Assembly (NCBI GenBank): GCA_017643925.1
Contig: JAEPML010000004.1
Span: 244,530 to 308,529 of the forward strand
DNA length: 64,000 nt
DNA from: Roseibium sp.
Lineage (GTDB): Bacteria > Pseudomonadota > Alphaproteobacteria > Rhizobiales > Stappiaceae
Reading direction: 5' to 3'
Each line of letters begins with the position of its first letter. The stretch's first letter is position 1. Positions 36,091-44,298 of this stretch are shown here, one piece after another. Under the pieces are notes generated by a model that ran no database searches, was not told the DNA's origin, and saw only the letters and a list, made by a program, of their open reading frames with translations. Position numbers and translations under genes: made by a program.

Positions 36091-37162
36091 CAGTCTCCAT
36101 CGAGCGCGTTGAAACCCCCGGCCAGTTCAAGGGCACCTGCAAGTTCCTGGGCCATCAGCTCCCGAACGGAATCCAGCGCGATTGCCAGCGCTTTCATATC
36201 ACCGTAATTGTTGTTCTGCTTGAAGGTCTGCCGCACCGGCGGAACAAGTTTCTTCACGTAGACCTGTGAATTCCCGAATTCGAAATCGAGCGTATCCAGC
36301 AGCCAGACAAATTCTTCAGGCGTGAGTACCTTCAGGTTCATTGCAAAGAGGGCGTCGCGAATGCCCCCAATTTCTCCTGACAGGTAGAGCGCGGCATTGC
36401 CGGAACGCGAGAAGGGAAAACGCCTAGGCTTGGCCTTGGCCTCCGATGACCCGAGAACCGGCAACACATCCTGATCCCTGGTGATGATGATCCCGGTTAC
36501 AAGCGTGTTGAAAACCGTTTCGAGAGCTTCCTTGGATGCGCGGAAGGTATCGTTGTCCGGCCCGGCAGAAAGCAGGAGCCCGGCGTAGCCGTCCGGGATC
36601 TGCCAGTCCGCAGCGACACGGTCCGCTATCGAGGCCACGTTTTCGGTAATCGCGAGTGCATAGCTGCAGGTAAAGTCGCGATTGTCGCCCATGTCCCCCA
36701 GCCGGACTGCACCTGTCTTGTCAAAGGCGATCAACTCCAGGGCAGACAGGCCCTGAACCGCCACGCTTTTGCCGGCAAGCGAATCCGGCGAAAGCACTGC
36801 GCTGTCCACCGCCGCGTAGATCTTGCGAATCTGACGTTGAGCGATCCCGCGCGGGTCAGGCAAAAATGACAGACGGCTGGAGCGATCGTCCTCAATCAAT
36901 GGACCGATCCTGAGGAAATGAACCCGCGCGTAGGCCTGCACGGTTTCGCTGAAAGCCGAGCGGAACTCCGTCTGTGTCGTTTCGCTGGTGTCCTGACACA
37001 CGGCCCTGGTGGCGGCAGGCAGCCTGGCTGCCACAGCGGCAAACTGAACGGTTTCGGGCCGCACAAACCCGTCATGAAACCCTGTATCGGCACCTTGAAG
37101 TCCTGGGCGGTCGCAGGAAACGAAACAAGAAGTGCCAGGACGGCCAGGATCAGCGTGCGCAT
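36090..37162 (-). CDS. Imelysin-family protein with an apparent -1 frame change after the signal peptide
   Basis: ATG at 37162 overlaps the previous stop (TGATG) and encodes a clean signal peptide (MRTLILAVLALLVSFPATAQ) up to about codon 32. The conserved imelysin body (GFVRPETVQFAAVAARLPAA onward) is in the -1 frame and ends at 36090. The body frame has no sensible start of its own: upstream it runs antisense-like through the oxidoreductase 3' end. Two GGGTTTN heptamers (37076-37082 and 37064-37070) are in the right phase for a -1 slip; a one-base deletion or sequence error is equally possible. Imelysins are periplasmic iron- or haem-linked proteins. Confidence 0.8.
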
Positions 37163-38700
37163 CAAAGAGACTCCAAAAATCGAATGAGCGCCCGGCGGTC
37201 CTGGGGCTCGAGGTCCACCACGCCGTCTCGCGAAGCCTGCGCCTCACCACCGTGCCAAAGGACCGCTTCGAGCAGGTTCCGCGCTCGTCCGTCATGCAGG
37301 AAGCGGGTGTGGTTGTTGACTGTTTCGGTCAGTCCAATACCCCAAAGCGGTGGTGTGCGCCATTCCGAACCGGTCGCATCGCCTACAGGTCTGTCGTCAG
37401 CAAGGCCTTCACCCATGTCGTGAAGAAGCAAGTCCGTGTAGGGCCAGATCAGTTGAAACCGGTGCGCGGCATTGTCGGTGTCACGCCGGGTAACAAATTT
37501 GGGCTGGTGACAGGAAACACACCCCAGCCGGTAAAAGAGTTCCTTTCCTCTCAAGACCTCCGGGTCATCCACACCGCGGCGCATGGGAACCGCGAGATTT
37601 TCGGAATAGAACGTCACCAGGTCCATGACCGGATCGGGGGCTTCCGACGCGCCCAGATGATCCTGTTCTCCATGAGGCAATGCCCGGCAGTCGAGTTGTG
37701 CCACTGTGCAGTCGCCATAGTTATCCGGTTTCTCCGGTGTACTGATGCCGATGTCACCGGAAAAGGCACCGGCGGTTTGCGCACGCAAGGTCGCATTGGA
37801 TGCTTTCCAGCCGAACCGACCAATCGTGATTTCGCCGGTCGCCGGATCCCTAACCCGGCTGACCTTCCCGGAAATTCCATTTCCATCCAGATCGTCCGGA
37901 TCGGCAATCGCTTCCAGATCTCCCGGATGGATTGCCTGCAAAAGGCCAAGGCCGATCATGGGCGGCGCTACACGCGGAGAAAAAAGCGTTTGGGGGTGCA
38001 TGTCCCCAAATCCGAGATCTCTCAGCCTGTAGACCGGCTTCTGCAAGATCGCGGTTTCGCCGCCATTGAGCCGCACCTCGATCTCTTTCAGTTCGATATC
38101 AAATCGCCCCTCCCCCTGAAGCCCGGTCACGGCAAATGCCTGCAACTGCCCGCCATAGGTTGGTTCGGGTACGGACAGGATTTCCTTCGCATCGAGCGCC
38201 TGCCTCTGGGCGTCAGTCTGCGGTGGTATGGACAGGCGCAAAAACAGGGAAACCGCCTCGTCGCCAGGGCGCGGTGGCCTTCCGCGACCGTCCTTCAGGT
38301 GGCACCCCTGGCAGGAACGCGCGTTGTAAAGCGGCCCGAGTCCGTCGGACGCCTGGGTGGAGGACGGAGACGATGTCCAGAGTTTCTTGAAGAGCCCGTT
38401 GCCGACCTTGAACGACAATTCTTCTTCAAACGTCAGATTGGCATTGGATTGAGAGAAGCTGTCCCGGCTGGGGTTTCGTGTCGACGTCCCCGCCCCGCCC
38501 TGCATTGCTTCGTACCCTTCGGCCGCGTCGAAGCTTTCCGGAAATTCCAATACGCGCGAAACCCTTGCCTTGTCCTCGGCCGACAAGTCGTCGCGGTGGG
38601 GCAAATCGCCATTTGCCCAGGCGGGGAAACAGGCAATCAAACACAAAAATGCAGCACCGCCTGCAGTGCTGACGCTCTGGACCAGTCCCATCAATCGCAT
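37162..38700 (-). CDS. Di-haem oxidoreductase (DHOR/DUF1111, thiol oxidoreductase-like)
   Basis: A 512-residue periplasmic cytochrome: signal peptide within residues 1-29 (AFLCLIACFPAWANG). Two c-type haem sites are CQGCH at 130-134 and CVSCHQPKF near 405. The pattern and length match the DUF1111 family encoded between imelysins in iron-regulated operons. The ATG at 38700 is chosen, but 38691 is also plausible; a TTG at 38727 lies inside the Shine-Dalgarno-like GGAGGGG. A hairpin separates it from the preceding imelysin gene. Confidence 0.88.
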   Translation of the reverse strand: MRLMGLVQSVSTAGGAAFLCLIACFPAWANGDLPHRDDLSAEDKARVSRVLEFPESFDAAEGYEAMQGGAGTSTRNPSRDSFSQSNANLTFEEELSFKVGNGLFKKLWTSSPSSTQASDGLGPLYNARSCQGCHLKDGRGRPPRPGDEAVSLFLRLSIPPQTDAQRQALDAKEILSVPEPTYGGQLQAFAVTGLQGEGRFDIELKEIEVRLNGGETAILQKPVYRLRDLGFGDMHPQTLFSPRVAPPMIGLGLLQAIHPGDLEAIADPDDLDGNGISGKVSRVRDPATGEITIGRFGWKASNATLRAQTAGAFSGDIGISTPEKPDNYGDCTVAQLDCRALPHGEQDHLGASEAPDPVMDLVTFYSENLAVPMRRGVDDPEVLRGKELFYRLGCVSCHQPKFVTRRDTDNAAHRFQLIWPYTDLLLHDMGEGLADDRPVGDATGSEWRTPPLWGIGLTETVNNHTRFLHDGRARNLLEAVLWHGGEAQASRDGVVDLEPQDRRALIRFLESL

Positions 38701-38739
38701 CCTGATTTGAAACCTGCGCCCCTCCAAAACGCAGCAAAA

Positions 38740-38765
38740 GTCAGGCGGCCTTTTAGCCGCCTGAC
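38740..38765 (-). terminator. Intercistronic hairpin, partial terminator in the imelysin operon
   Basis: The perfect 10-base arms GTCAGGCGGC and GCCGCCTGAC surround a six-base loop, and on the minus strand TTTTG follows. It lies between the first imelysin stop (38776) and the di-haem oxidoreductase start, so it may lower expression of the downstream genes. Confidence 0.75.
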
Positions 38766-38775
38766 GGGTCTTGTC

Positions 38776-40038
38776 TTATTCGAAAACCGCGCCCGGATCG
38801 TCGAGGCTGTCGGAGCCTTCGAACGCGATTTCATCGAGTTCGAGAACCTTCACAACCCGTTCGATAGACTTTGTCTGGTCTACCAGCGCGTCGACGGCAG
38901 CCTGGATCACGGCATTGCCCTCTTCATTGCCTTCGCCGATCATCTGGTCATAGGCTTCGCCGCCCTCGGCACGCGCTTTCATTGCCTCGAATGCCGCCAG
39001 GGTGGCATCGAGTTTCGTCTTCATTTCTTCCGCCAGTGCCGGGTCCTTGGCAGCAACCATGTCGGCAAGAGAAGCCCCGGAGACATTGTTGCCGAGCGGG
39101 CTTTTGTATTCGCCGAAATAAACGTTCCGGATGCCGACCACATCGTTGTAGTGCGACATGTGCGTGTTGTCAGAGAAGCAGTCATGCTCTTCTTCCGGAT
39201 CGTGCAGCATGAGACCAAGCTTGATGCGCTCACCTGCTAGTTCTCCGTAAGACAGGGAGCCCATACCAGTCAGGATCGTCGCCAGACCGCCGGCTTCACC
39301 CTTGCCCGCCAGTTCTTCGCGCGCTGCACCACCCGGTGCCCACGCCGTGGCCATTTCTTCCAGATCGGAAATCAGCAGGTCGGTGACGGTTTTCAGGTAC
39401 TGAACGCGACGCTCACAATTGCCACCCGTGCAATTTGCCGGATCAAAATCGCTCGCAGGACGGCTGCCAGCGCCGGCGTCGGTTCCATTGAGATCCTGAC
39501 CCCAAAGCAGGAATTCGATGGCGTGATAACCCGTTGCAACATTTGCCTCGACTTCACCGGCTTCCTGCAGCTGGTCTGCCAGAAGACTGGCGGTGATTTC
39601 AGTTGCATCAATCGCCTCGCCCCCGACGTTCAGGACCGGATTGGCAATGACGTTTGCCGCGTAGAAGTCATTCTCTTCGGATTCATCTCCGTAAGACGGG
39701 TCGACGTAGTCAATCAGACCCTCATCGAGCGGCCAGGCATTCACCTTGCCTTCCCAATCGTCGACAATGGCATTGCCGAAGCGGTAGGCCTCGGTCTGTT
39801 GATAAGGGTCGCGCGCTGCAATCCAGGCAGCCCGTGCAGCTTCAAGATTTGCCTCTGTGGGCTCGGCAACCAGTTTGTCGATTGCGGTTTTCAGGCTCTT
39901 TGCCGTTGCAAGGCTGTCGGCGTATTTCGCTTGTGCCACGTCACCATAGGTCGACAAAACATCGGCCGGTGCCGCAGCAAATGCCGGGCCAGCAATAATT
40001 GCGGTAGCGGCCAGGAGGCCGAGCTTCAAGGAATTCAT
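38776..40038 (-). CDS. Imelysin/ICMP-like periplasmic iron-regulated protein (M75)
   Basis: A 420-residue exported protein with signal peptide LGLLAATAIIAGPAFAA and a helical imelysin domain. The GxHxxE signature is GYHAIEF (His172, Glu175), the region proposed to bind metal. CTGGNCERR supplies a probable disulfide. Family members (IrpA/ICMP) take part in iron uptake, despite the historical peptidase label. It is the first gene of the minus-strand operon, below the ICE and IRO boxes at 40150-40207. Confidence 0.9.
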   Translation of the reverse strand: MNSLKLGLLAATAIIAGPAFAAAPADVLSTYGDVAQAKYADSLATAKSLKTAIDKLVAEPTEANLEAARAAWIAARDPYQQTEAYRFGNAIVDDWEGKVNAWPLDEGLIDYVDPSYGDESEENDFYAANVIANPVLNVGGEAIDATEITASLLADQLQEAGEVEANVATGYHAIEFLLWGQDLNGTDAGAGSRPASDFDPANCTGGNCERRVQYLKTVTDLLISDLEEMATAWAPGGAAREELAGKGEAGGLATILTGMGSLSYGELAGERIKLGLMLHDPEEEHDCFSDNTHMSHYNDVVGIRNVYFGEYKSPLGNNVSGASLADMVAAKDPALAEEMKTKLDATLAAFEAMKARAEGGEAYDQMIGEGNEEGNAVIQAAVDALVDQTKSIERVVKVLELDEIAFEGSDSLDDPGAVFE

Positions 40039-40149
40039 AGGTCCACCCCGAAAATGGTTTGCCTGTTCACGAAAGGAGCCGGAACAGACGGATATCGAAA
40101 GAACTAGCAGCGTTGTTCACGTCACGCAGGAGACGCACAAATCATTTCC

Positions 40150-40164
40150 TGAGTATAAAAGTCA
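40150..40164. promoter_or_regulatory. Candidate RirA box (IRO)
   Basis: TGAGTATAAAAGTCA fits the TGA-N9-TCA iron-responsive operator of Rhizobiales. It overlaps the likely -10 of the imelysin operon, 112 bases above the start codon. Confidence 0.55.
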
Positions 40165-40190
40165 AGTAATAAATTCAAAAAAATCAATAG

Positions 40191-40207
40191 TTTAGAACGA
40201 TTCAAAA
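40191..40207. promoter_or_regulatory. Candidate Irr box (ICE motif)
   Basis: TTTAGAACGATTCAAAA matches the ICE consensus TTTAGAA-N3-TTCTAAA with one mismatch. It lies between the two divergent genes and upstream of the IRO box. Confidence 0.65.
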
Positions 40208-40344
40208 TTGTTGACTTAAAAATGCCAGATTTAATTCCCACCTGAAAGTTCTAGTGCCGACATCAACCCTTTGATGCTAAAGAAAGTTTGATATAGCTAT
40301 ACGTAACGTACGGGATGCTGCGTCCGAAAACAGGAACGAGACAT

Positions 40345-40827
40345 ATGCTCAATGCGCTGAAAAGCTTTGTTCGCGAAATCACCTTCGGTGACAGCGGCAA
40401 GAAAACCTTCGCCGAAGACGACAAGCGACTGGCGGCAGCGGCCCTGTTGTTCCACCTGATCGACATTGACGGCGTGATCGAGGAAAGCGAAAGCAGCAAA
40501 CTGCGTCAGATCCTGCAGAAGCACTATGAACTCAGCGACGCCGAGACCACAGAGCTGATCGATGCAGCCCGGCAACGGGACGAAGAGGCAGTCGATCTGT
40601 ACGGCTTCACATCGGTGCTCAAGCGCACGACCGACGAAGAAGAACGGCTTGCGATCGTGGAAATGATGTGGGAGATCGTCTATGCGGATGGTCACGTCCA
40701 CGAATTTGAAGACAACACGATCTGGCGTGTCGCCGAACTGCTCGGTGTTTCCACGAGGGACCGGATGACGCTCCGCCACAAGGTCGCGCAAACGGCACCG
40801 GAAGAAGGCGATCTGGAGCAAAGCTGA
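40345..40827 (+). CDS. TerB-family protein
   Basis: A 160-residue all-helical cytoplasmic protein. The TerB pattern is ALLFHLIDIDGVIEESESSK near 33-52 and MMWEIVYADGHVHEFEDN near 111-128, each with an acidic metal-binding-like loop. TerB proteins are linked to tellurite resistance and to membrane stress, but the function of stand-alone copies is unsettled. AGGAACGAG precedes the ATG at 40345. It is divergent from the iron operon, and shared control is possible. Confidence 0.82.
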   Translation: MLNALKSFVREITFGDSGKKTFAEDDKRLAAAALLFHLIDIDGVIEESESSKLRQILQKHYELSDAETTELIDAARQRDEEAVDLYGFTSVLKRTTDEEERLAIVEMMWEIVYADGHVHEFEDNTIWRVAELLGVSTRDRMTLRHKVAQTAPEEGDLEQS

Positions 40828-40925
40828 GTTTCTTCACGCTTCAGTTCCGATTAACCCGACAAACTTTGGGACAAAGACGGTTTGCAAGGGTCGATTTTTT
40901 CCGGCACGTCCCTCATATTGTTTCC

Positions 40926-41681
40926 ATGAGATTTCATTTTGATCCCGGCAGCAACCGCCCGAAAATACTGATCATTCTTCACCAGGAGAACTCGTCGCCC
41001 GGCCGTGTGGGCCTTGAACTGGTGAAGCGCGGCTTCATGCTCGACATCCGCAAACCGCGCTTTGGCGACTCCCTGCCCGACACGATGGAGCACCACGCCG
41101 GTGCGGTTATTTTCGGCGGTCCCATGAGCGCCAACGATCCGGACGGTTTTGTCCATAAGGAGATCGACTGGATCAAGGTTCCCCTTGCCGAGGAAAAACC
41201 GTTTTTGGGCATCTGCCTCGGAGCGCAGATGATGGTCAAGCATCTGGGCGGCACCGTCTCCGGCCATCGCGATGAACTGGTGGAGATCGGCTACTACCCC
41301 CTCGTGCCGACGGAAGCCGGCAAGGCGCTGATGGACTGGCCACAAAAGGTCTATCAATGGCACCGGGAGGGCTTTGACCTCCCCAACGGCGCAGACCTGC
41401 TTGCCGGTGGACCGACTTATCCCAATCAGGCCATCCGGGTGGGTCCCGCTGCCTATGGCATCCAGTTTCACCCCGAACTGACTCACCAGATGATGGTTCG
41501 CTGGACGACAAAGGGCGCCCCGCGCATGGAACTGCCCGGCGCGCAACAGCGCCGGGACCATTTCGCAGGACGGTTTGTCTACGACCCTGCCGTAAAAAGG
41601 TGGCTCGACCGGTTCCTCGATCTCTGGATCGGGACTGCGGAAGCCACGACGGAATTCGGCCGCCTCAAAGCGGCCGAATAA
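40926..41681 (+). CDS. Class I glutamine amidotransferase-like protein
   Basis: A 251-residue GATase1 domain protein. The nucleophile is in FLGICLGAQM near 99-108, and the His-Glu pair in YGIQFHPELTHQ. It has no synthase domain, so it is either a free-standing amidase or a gamma-glutamyl hydrolase-type protein (YfeJ/GuaA-like glutamine amidotransferase). The ATG at 40926 gives MRFHFDPGSNRPKILIILH. The open frame extends 20 codons upstream without a ribosome-binding site. Confidence 0.85.
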   Translation: MRFHFDPGSNRPKILIILHQENSSPGRVGLELVKRGFMLDIRKPRFGDSLPDTMEHHAGAVIFGGPMSANDPDGFVHKEIDWIKVPLAEEKPFLGICLGAQMMVKHLGGTVSGHRDELVEIGYYPLVPTEAGKALMDWPQKVYQWHREGFDLPNGADLLAGGPTYPNQAIRVGPAAYGIQFHPELTHQMMVRWTTKGAPRMELPGAQQRRDHFAGRFVYDPAVKRWLDRFLDLWIGTAEATTEFGRLKAAE

Positions 41682-41787
41682 GCTCAACAAAGCAAATTGC
41701 TGTTGAAGCCCGGCCATGGGCCTTTCCGACAAATCTATGCGCTATTGGTGCATCCAGTAGGTCTTTCAGGCCCGGCAGCTGGATCTA

Positions 41788-43350
41788 CTACTCCACCAGT
41801 TCGATCTCTCCAGGCCGCCACGTTTTTTCAAACCAGGCTTCTTCTGGTCCATAAAGCCGGAGAATCGTAAACCAGCCCTTGCCCGCAACAGTCTGGATCC
41901 AGTTTTGTTCCTTTCCCGGGGGCGCTTCAGGTCCGAAATGGAGCGTTATTGATCCGTCTCCATTCTCCTGGAGCTTGTCGCGCTTGTTGTTTTTACTTGG
42001 AAATGGTTGGCTCGTTTGAAGCTCAGAACGTGTTTGGGGGTCGTAAACGACAACCGACCAGAAATCCCTGGCGGGGACATCCGCCGGGATGGTCAAGGTG
42101 TAACTCTTGGATCCATCGAGAAACGTGCCGGAGGAATCCGTGACGCTGAGCGCATATTGTGACCCCTTACCCGGCAGCTTGAGCACCATGGCAGGCGTAT
42201 TCACTGTGGCCATGTAAAAAAACATGGTCCTGGCGTCCAGATAACGCCCACCGTTGCCTTCGTCGCGCAGCCATTGCCAGTTGCCACCGATAAATGCGGT
42301 ATACCAACCACTGTTTTCATAGAGATAAGCGGCCTTGTCGCGAGGCTTGAGCCAGATCGTCCGCGCCGTTGCGTTGCCAACCGCCACAGCCTCCGTCAGG
42401 ATCTTGGTCATTCGGTCATCGGGTGCAAAGGACTTGCCTTTCTCGATTCCAATAGCGGCCGCCAGACCACGAAGTTCCGGATCGAAAGTCGAAACCGGCT
42501 CTTTCTGAAGCACCGTGTCCAATTCATTGTAGAACTCGAACGTATTGGCATGAATCGTATTGAACACTTTTTTCGACGCGTTCATGAATTTCATCTGCGG
42601 CGGTGACGATTTGTCCTTTAGCGGATAGATCTTCAACCCGTTCCGATAAGCCGCAACAGCGGCATCCGTTTTCCCGTCAACCAGAAAACCGCGGGCGATG
42701 AACCAGTTTATGTAACTGGCCGATTTGGAGACAAAGTAGGTTTCACCCTCAACTTCCGCCGCATACCCCCCAACAGGAGGATCAAGGTCGCCCTCGTAAT
42801 CCGGTGGCAAGATCAGGTACTTGCCGCCTTCTCCCTTGTCCGGGCCGGGAACGCCCATATCGGTAACAAAGCGAAAATAGGCATCGTTCACCGTGGTGGG
42901 ACCTTGGCCCTTAGGCACTTCGATCACGATAGGCCCATCCCGCCCAAGATCCAGAATAGAAGAGGCATAGACCGTGTCCGTATTCCCTGTAAGAAACAGA
43001 GGATTGGAGTCCATCAGTTCCTCGAACACCGCAACCTTGTGAGCCGCGTCTACGCCTATTTTGTCCATGCCGCGCCGAATGCCTTCGATGGACGTTGCCG
43101 GAATGAAATTCAGGAACACCTCGACCCCGCGCATGAAATCGAGAGTGTCATACATCAATGCACTGGTCTCAGGAGTTGGCCGCCCATCGACGAATTTGAG
43201 TGTTCCGAAGCGTGTTTCAACCTCCTCGGGGGTCAGAATATCCTCTGGTATCGGGGTGTTGTAACCAAGCAAGTCAACTAGCTTGTCGGACGCCAGTGCG
43301 ACCTGGCTCTGAAGAACAAGAGAAACCGCAAGAGATAGAAAAAACCGCAT
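41788..43350 (-). CDS. Exported DUF1254/DUF1214 protein
   Basis: The 520-residue protein has a signal peptide (RFFLSLAVSLVLQSQVALA), an N-terminal DUF1254 region at about 60-190 (NTDTVYASSILDLGRDGPIVI) and a C-terminal DUF1214 region (FWSVVVYDPQTRSELQTSQ near 430). Paired DUF1254-DUF1214 proteins are widespread but uncharacterised. GGGAGG lies eight bases before the ATG. It lies between the GATase and cytochrome P460 genes with no close spacing. Confidence 0.85.
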   Translation of the reverse strand: MRFFLSLAVSLVLQSQVALASDKLVDLLGYNTPIPEDILTPEEVETRFGTLKFVDGRPTPETSALMYDTLDFMRGVEVFLNFIPATSIEGIRRGMDKIGVDAAHKVAVFEELMDSNPLFLTGNTDTVYASSILDLGRDGPIVIEVPKGQGPTTVNDAYFRFVTDMGVPGPDKGEGGKYLILPPDYEGDLDPPVGGYAAEVEGETYFVSKSASYINWFIARGFLVDGKTDAAVAAYRNGLKIYPLKDKSSPPQMKFMNASKKVFNTIHANTFEFYNELDTVLQKEPVSTFDPELRGLAAAIGIEKGKSFAPDDRMTKILTEAVAVGNATARTIWLKPRDKAAYLYENSGWYTAFIGGNWQWLRDEGNGGRYLDARTMFFYMATVNTPAMVLKLPGKGSQYALSVTDSSGTFLDGSKSYTLTIPADVPARDFWSVVVYDPQTRSELQTSQPFPSKNNKRDKLQENGDGSITLHFGPEAPPGKEQNWIQTVAGKGWFTILRLYGPEEAWFEKTWRPGEIELVE

Positions 43351-43511
43351 TATGTTATCCTCCCGGGGATCAAATTCGTGAATTCAAACTCCCCGGGAAG
43401 TATCTGGCGGACAGTTGATCAAGTTCAAGCCACCTGTCGCCTTTCAGCCATGCGTCTTTCGGTGTTGAAGCAGTGTTCCATGTCACCAGACAAAGTCAAT
43501 TTGGGTTGGGA

Positions 43512-44111
43512 TTACCTGATCCGCGCGTCCTCGACGGGATAACCCAGCCCACCCTGCTCACCGAAATTCTCCATGTGGCATTCACTGCAGGCTGTCATGA
43601 CATTGACGGCCTGGGGCGCACCGTTAGGTACGACCATCATGTAGTACCAGTCGTCGGTTTCAGGTGATTTCCCCGCTGCCACCTTTTCCATGAGAAACAG
43701 TGGCCCACGGCTCACCTTGCCGTCGTCATTCACGGCGAAGGATTCCTTTGCAATCCTGGTTCCGGCGGGAATGGTCACATTCTCAGGCTTGTACTTGAGA
43801 TATTCATCCGCCCCGATCGCATTCACATAGGTCACGAGGAACCGGCCGCCGTGAAAACCGGGCGCAGCCGGGAAGGCACTCGCCTTCGTCCAATCCGGAT
43901 AGTCCTTGACGAAGTCTTCAGAGATCCAGCGCTTCGGCCCTTTCTGGTACCCGGCCTGCAGGTCTGCCTTCAGGCAGTCATAGATTTCTTCGGCTTCGTC
44001 GCCGGTCAGCTCGTAACCGGGCTTTTGAACATCACAGGCCGCATGTGCGGTCGCGGTCAGGGCGAGAGATGCAACTGCACCACCCAGCCAAACAGATAGC
44101 TTCCTCATCAT
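43512..44111 (-). CDS. Exported cytochrome P460-family protein
   Basis: This is a 199-residue periplasmic c-type cytochrome. A signal peptide (SVWLGGAVASLALTATAHA) is followed by a P460 domain (RFLVTYVNAIGADEYLKY, SRGPLFLMEKVAAG). The haem site CSECH is at 175-179, near the C-terminus. Members include cytochrome P460 and c'-beta, which handle NO or hydroxylamine. The crosslinking Lys cannot be judged without alignment. The start is the ATG at 44111 or the next one at 44108. Confidence 0.82.
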   Translation of the reverse strand: MMRKLSVWLGGAVASLALTATAHAACDVQKPGYELTGDEAEEIYDCLKADLQAGYQKGPKRWISEDFVKDYPDWTKASAFPAAPGFHGGRFLVTYVNAIGADEYLKYKPENVTIPAGTRIAKESFAVNDDGKVSRGPLFLMEKVAAGKSPETDDWYYMMVVPNGAPQAVNVMTACSECHMENFGEQGGLGYPVEDARIR

Positions 44112-44257
44112 CGTCTCCCTCAGCTAGCGTCTTTTGCAAGACCTAGCATCAGAAGCTTCCGACCAAGGACTGAGTGCAATCAATTCACTAAGCCGGTGAT
44201 GGCCCGTGAATTCCCGTGATGTAAGGAAAATATCGCCAGTGCAGCAATGACTTATCG

Positions 44258-44285
44258 AGCGGATCGCACGAACGTGCGGTCCGCT
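44258..44285 (-). terminator. Strong hairpin just after pyc
   Basis: AGCGGA-T-CGCACG pairs with CGTGCG-G-TCCGCT over about 13 base pairs, 14 bases past the pyc stop. No U-run follows, so it may be a 3' stabiliser or a Rho-type end. Confidence 0.5.
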
Positions 44286-44298
44286 CACCTTTGCTCGA

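Larger units (their letters stand above)
40039..40344. other. Divergent iron-type regulatory region
   Basis: These 306 AT-rich bases separate the imelysin operon from the terB-like gene. They hold an IRO-type TGA-N9-TCA (40150-40164), an ICE-type box (40191-40207), and on the minus strand a possible TTGAAT...TATACT promoter (about 40178 to 40158, 15-base spacer). A plus-strand TTGACT lies at 40211. Confidence 0.65.

Noticed and set aside
36090..37295. Taking the second imelysin as one continuous frame starting at 37295
   Set aside because: Its first 70 codons overlap the di-haem oxidoreductase end, lack a signal peptide and match no imelysin; the coupled ATG at 37162 is a far better start.
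37132..39240. Long plus-strand open frame opposite the di-haem oxidoreductase and imelysin
   Set aside because: Antisense shadow of genes with haem motifs, signal peptides and coupled starts.
21211..43350. Similar start of the caspase-like (MRFFLFLAVS) and DUF1254 (MRFFLSLAVS) proteins as a sign of duplication
   Set aside because: The similarity ends with the signal peptide; the mature proteins are unrelated.
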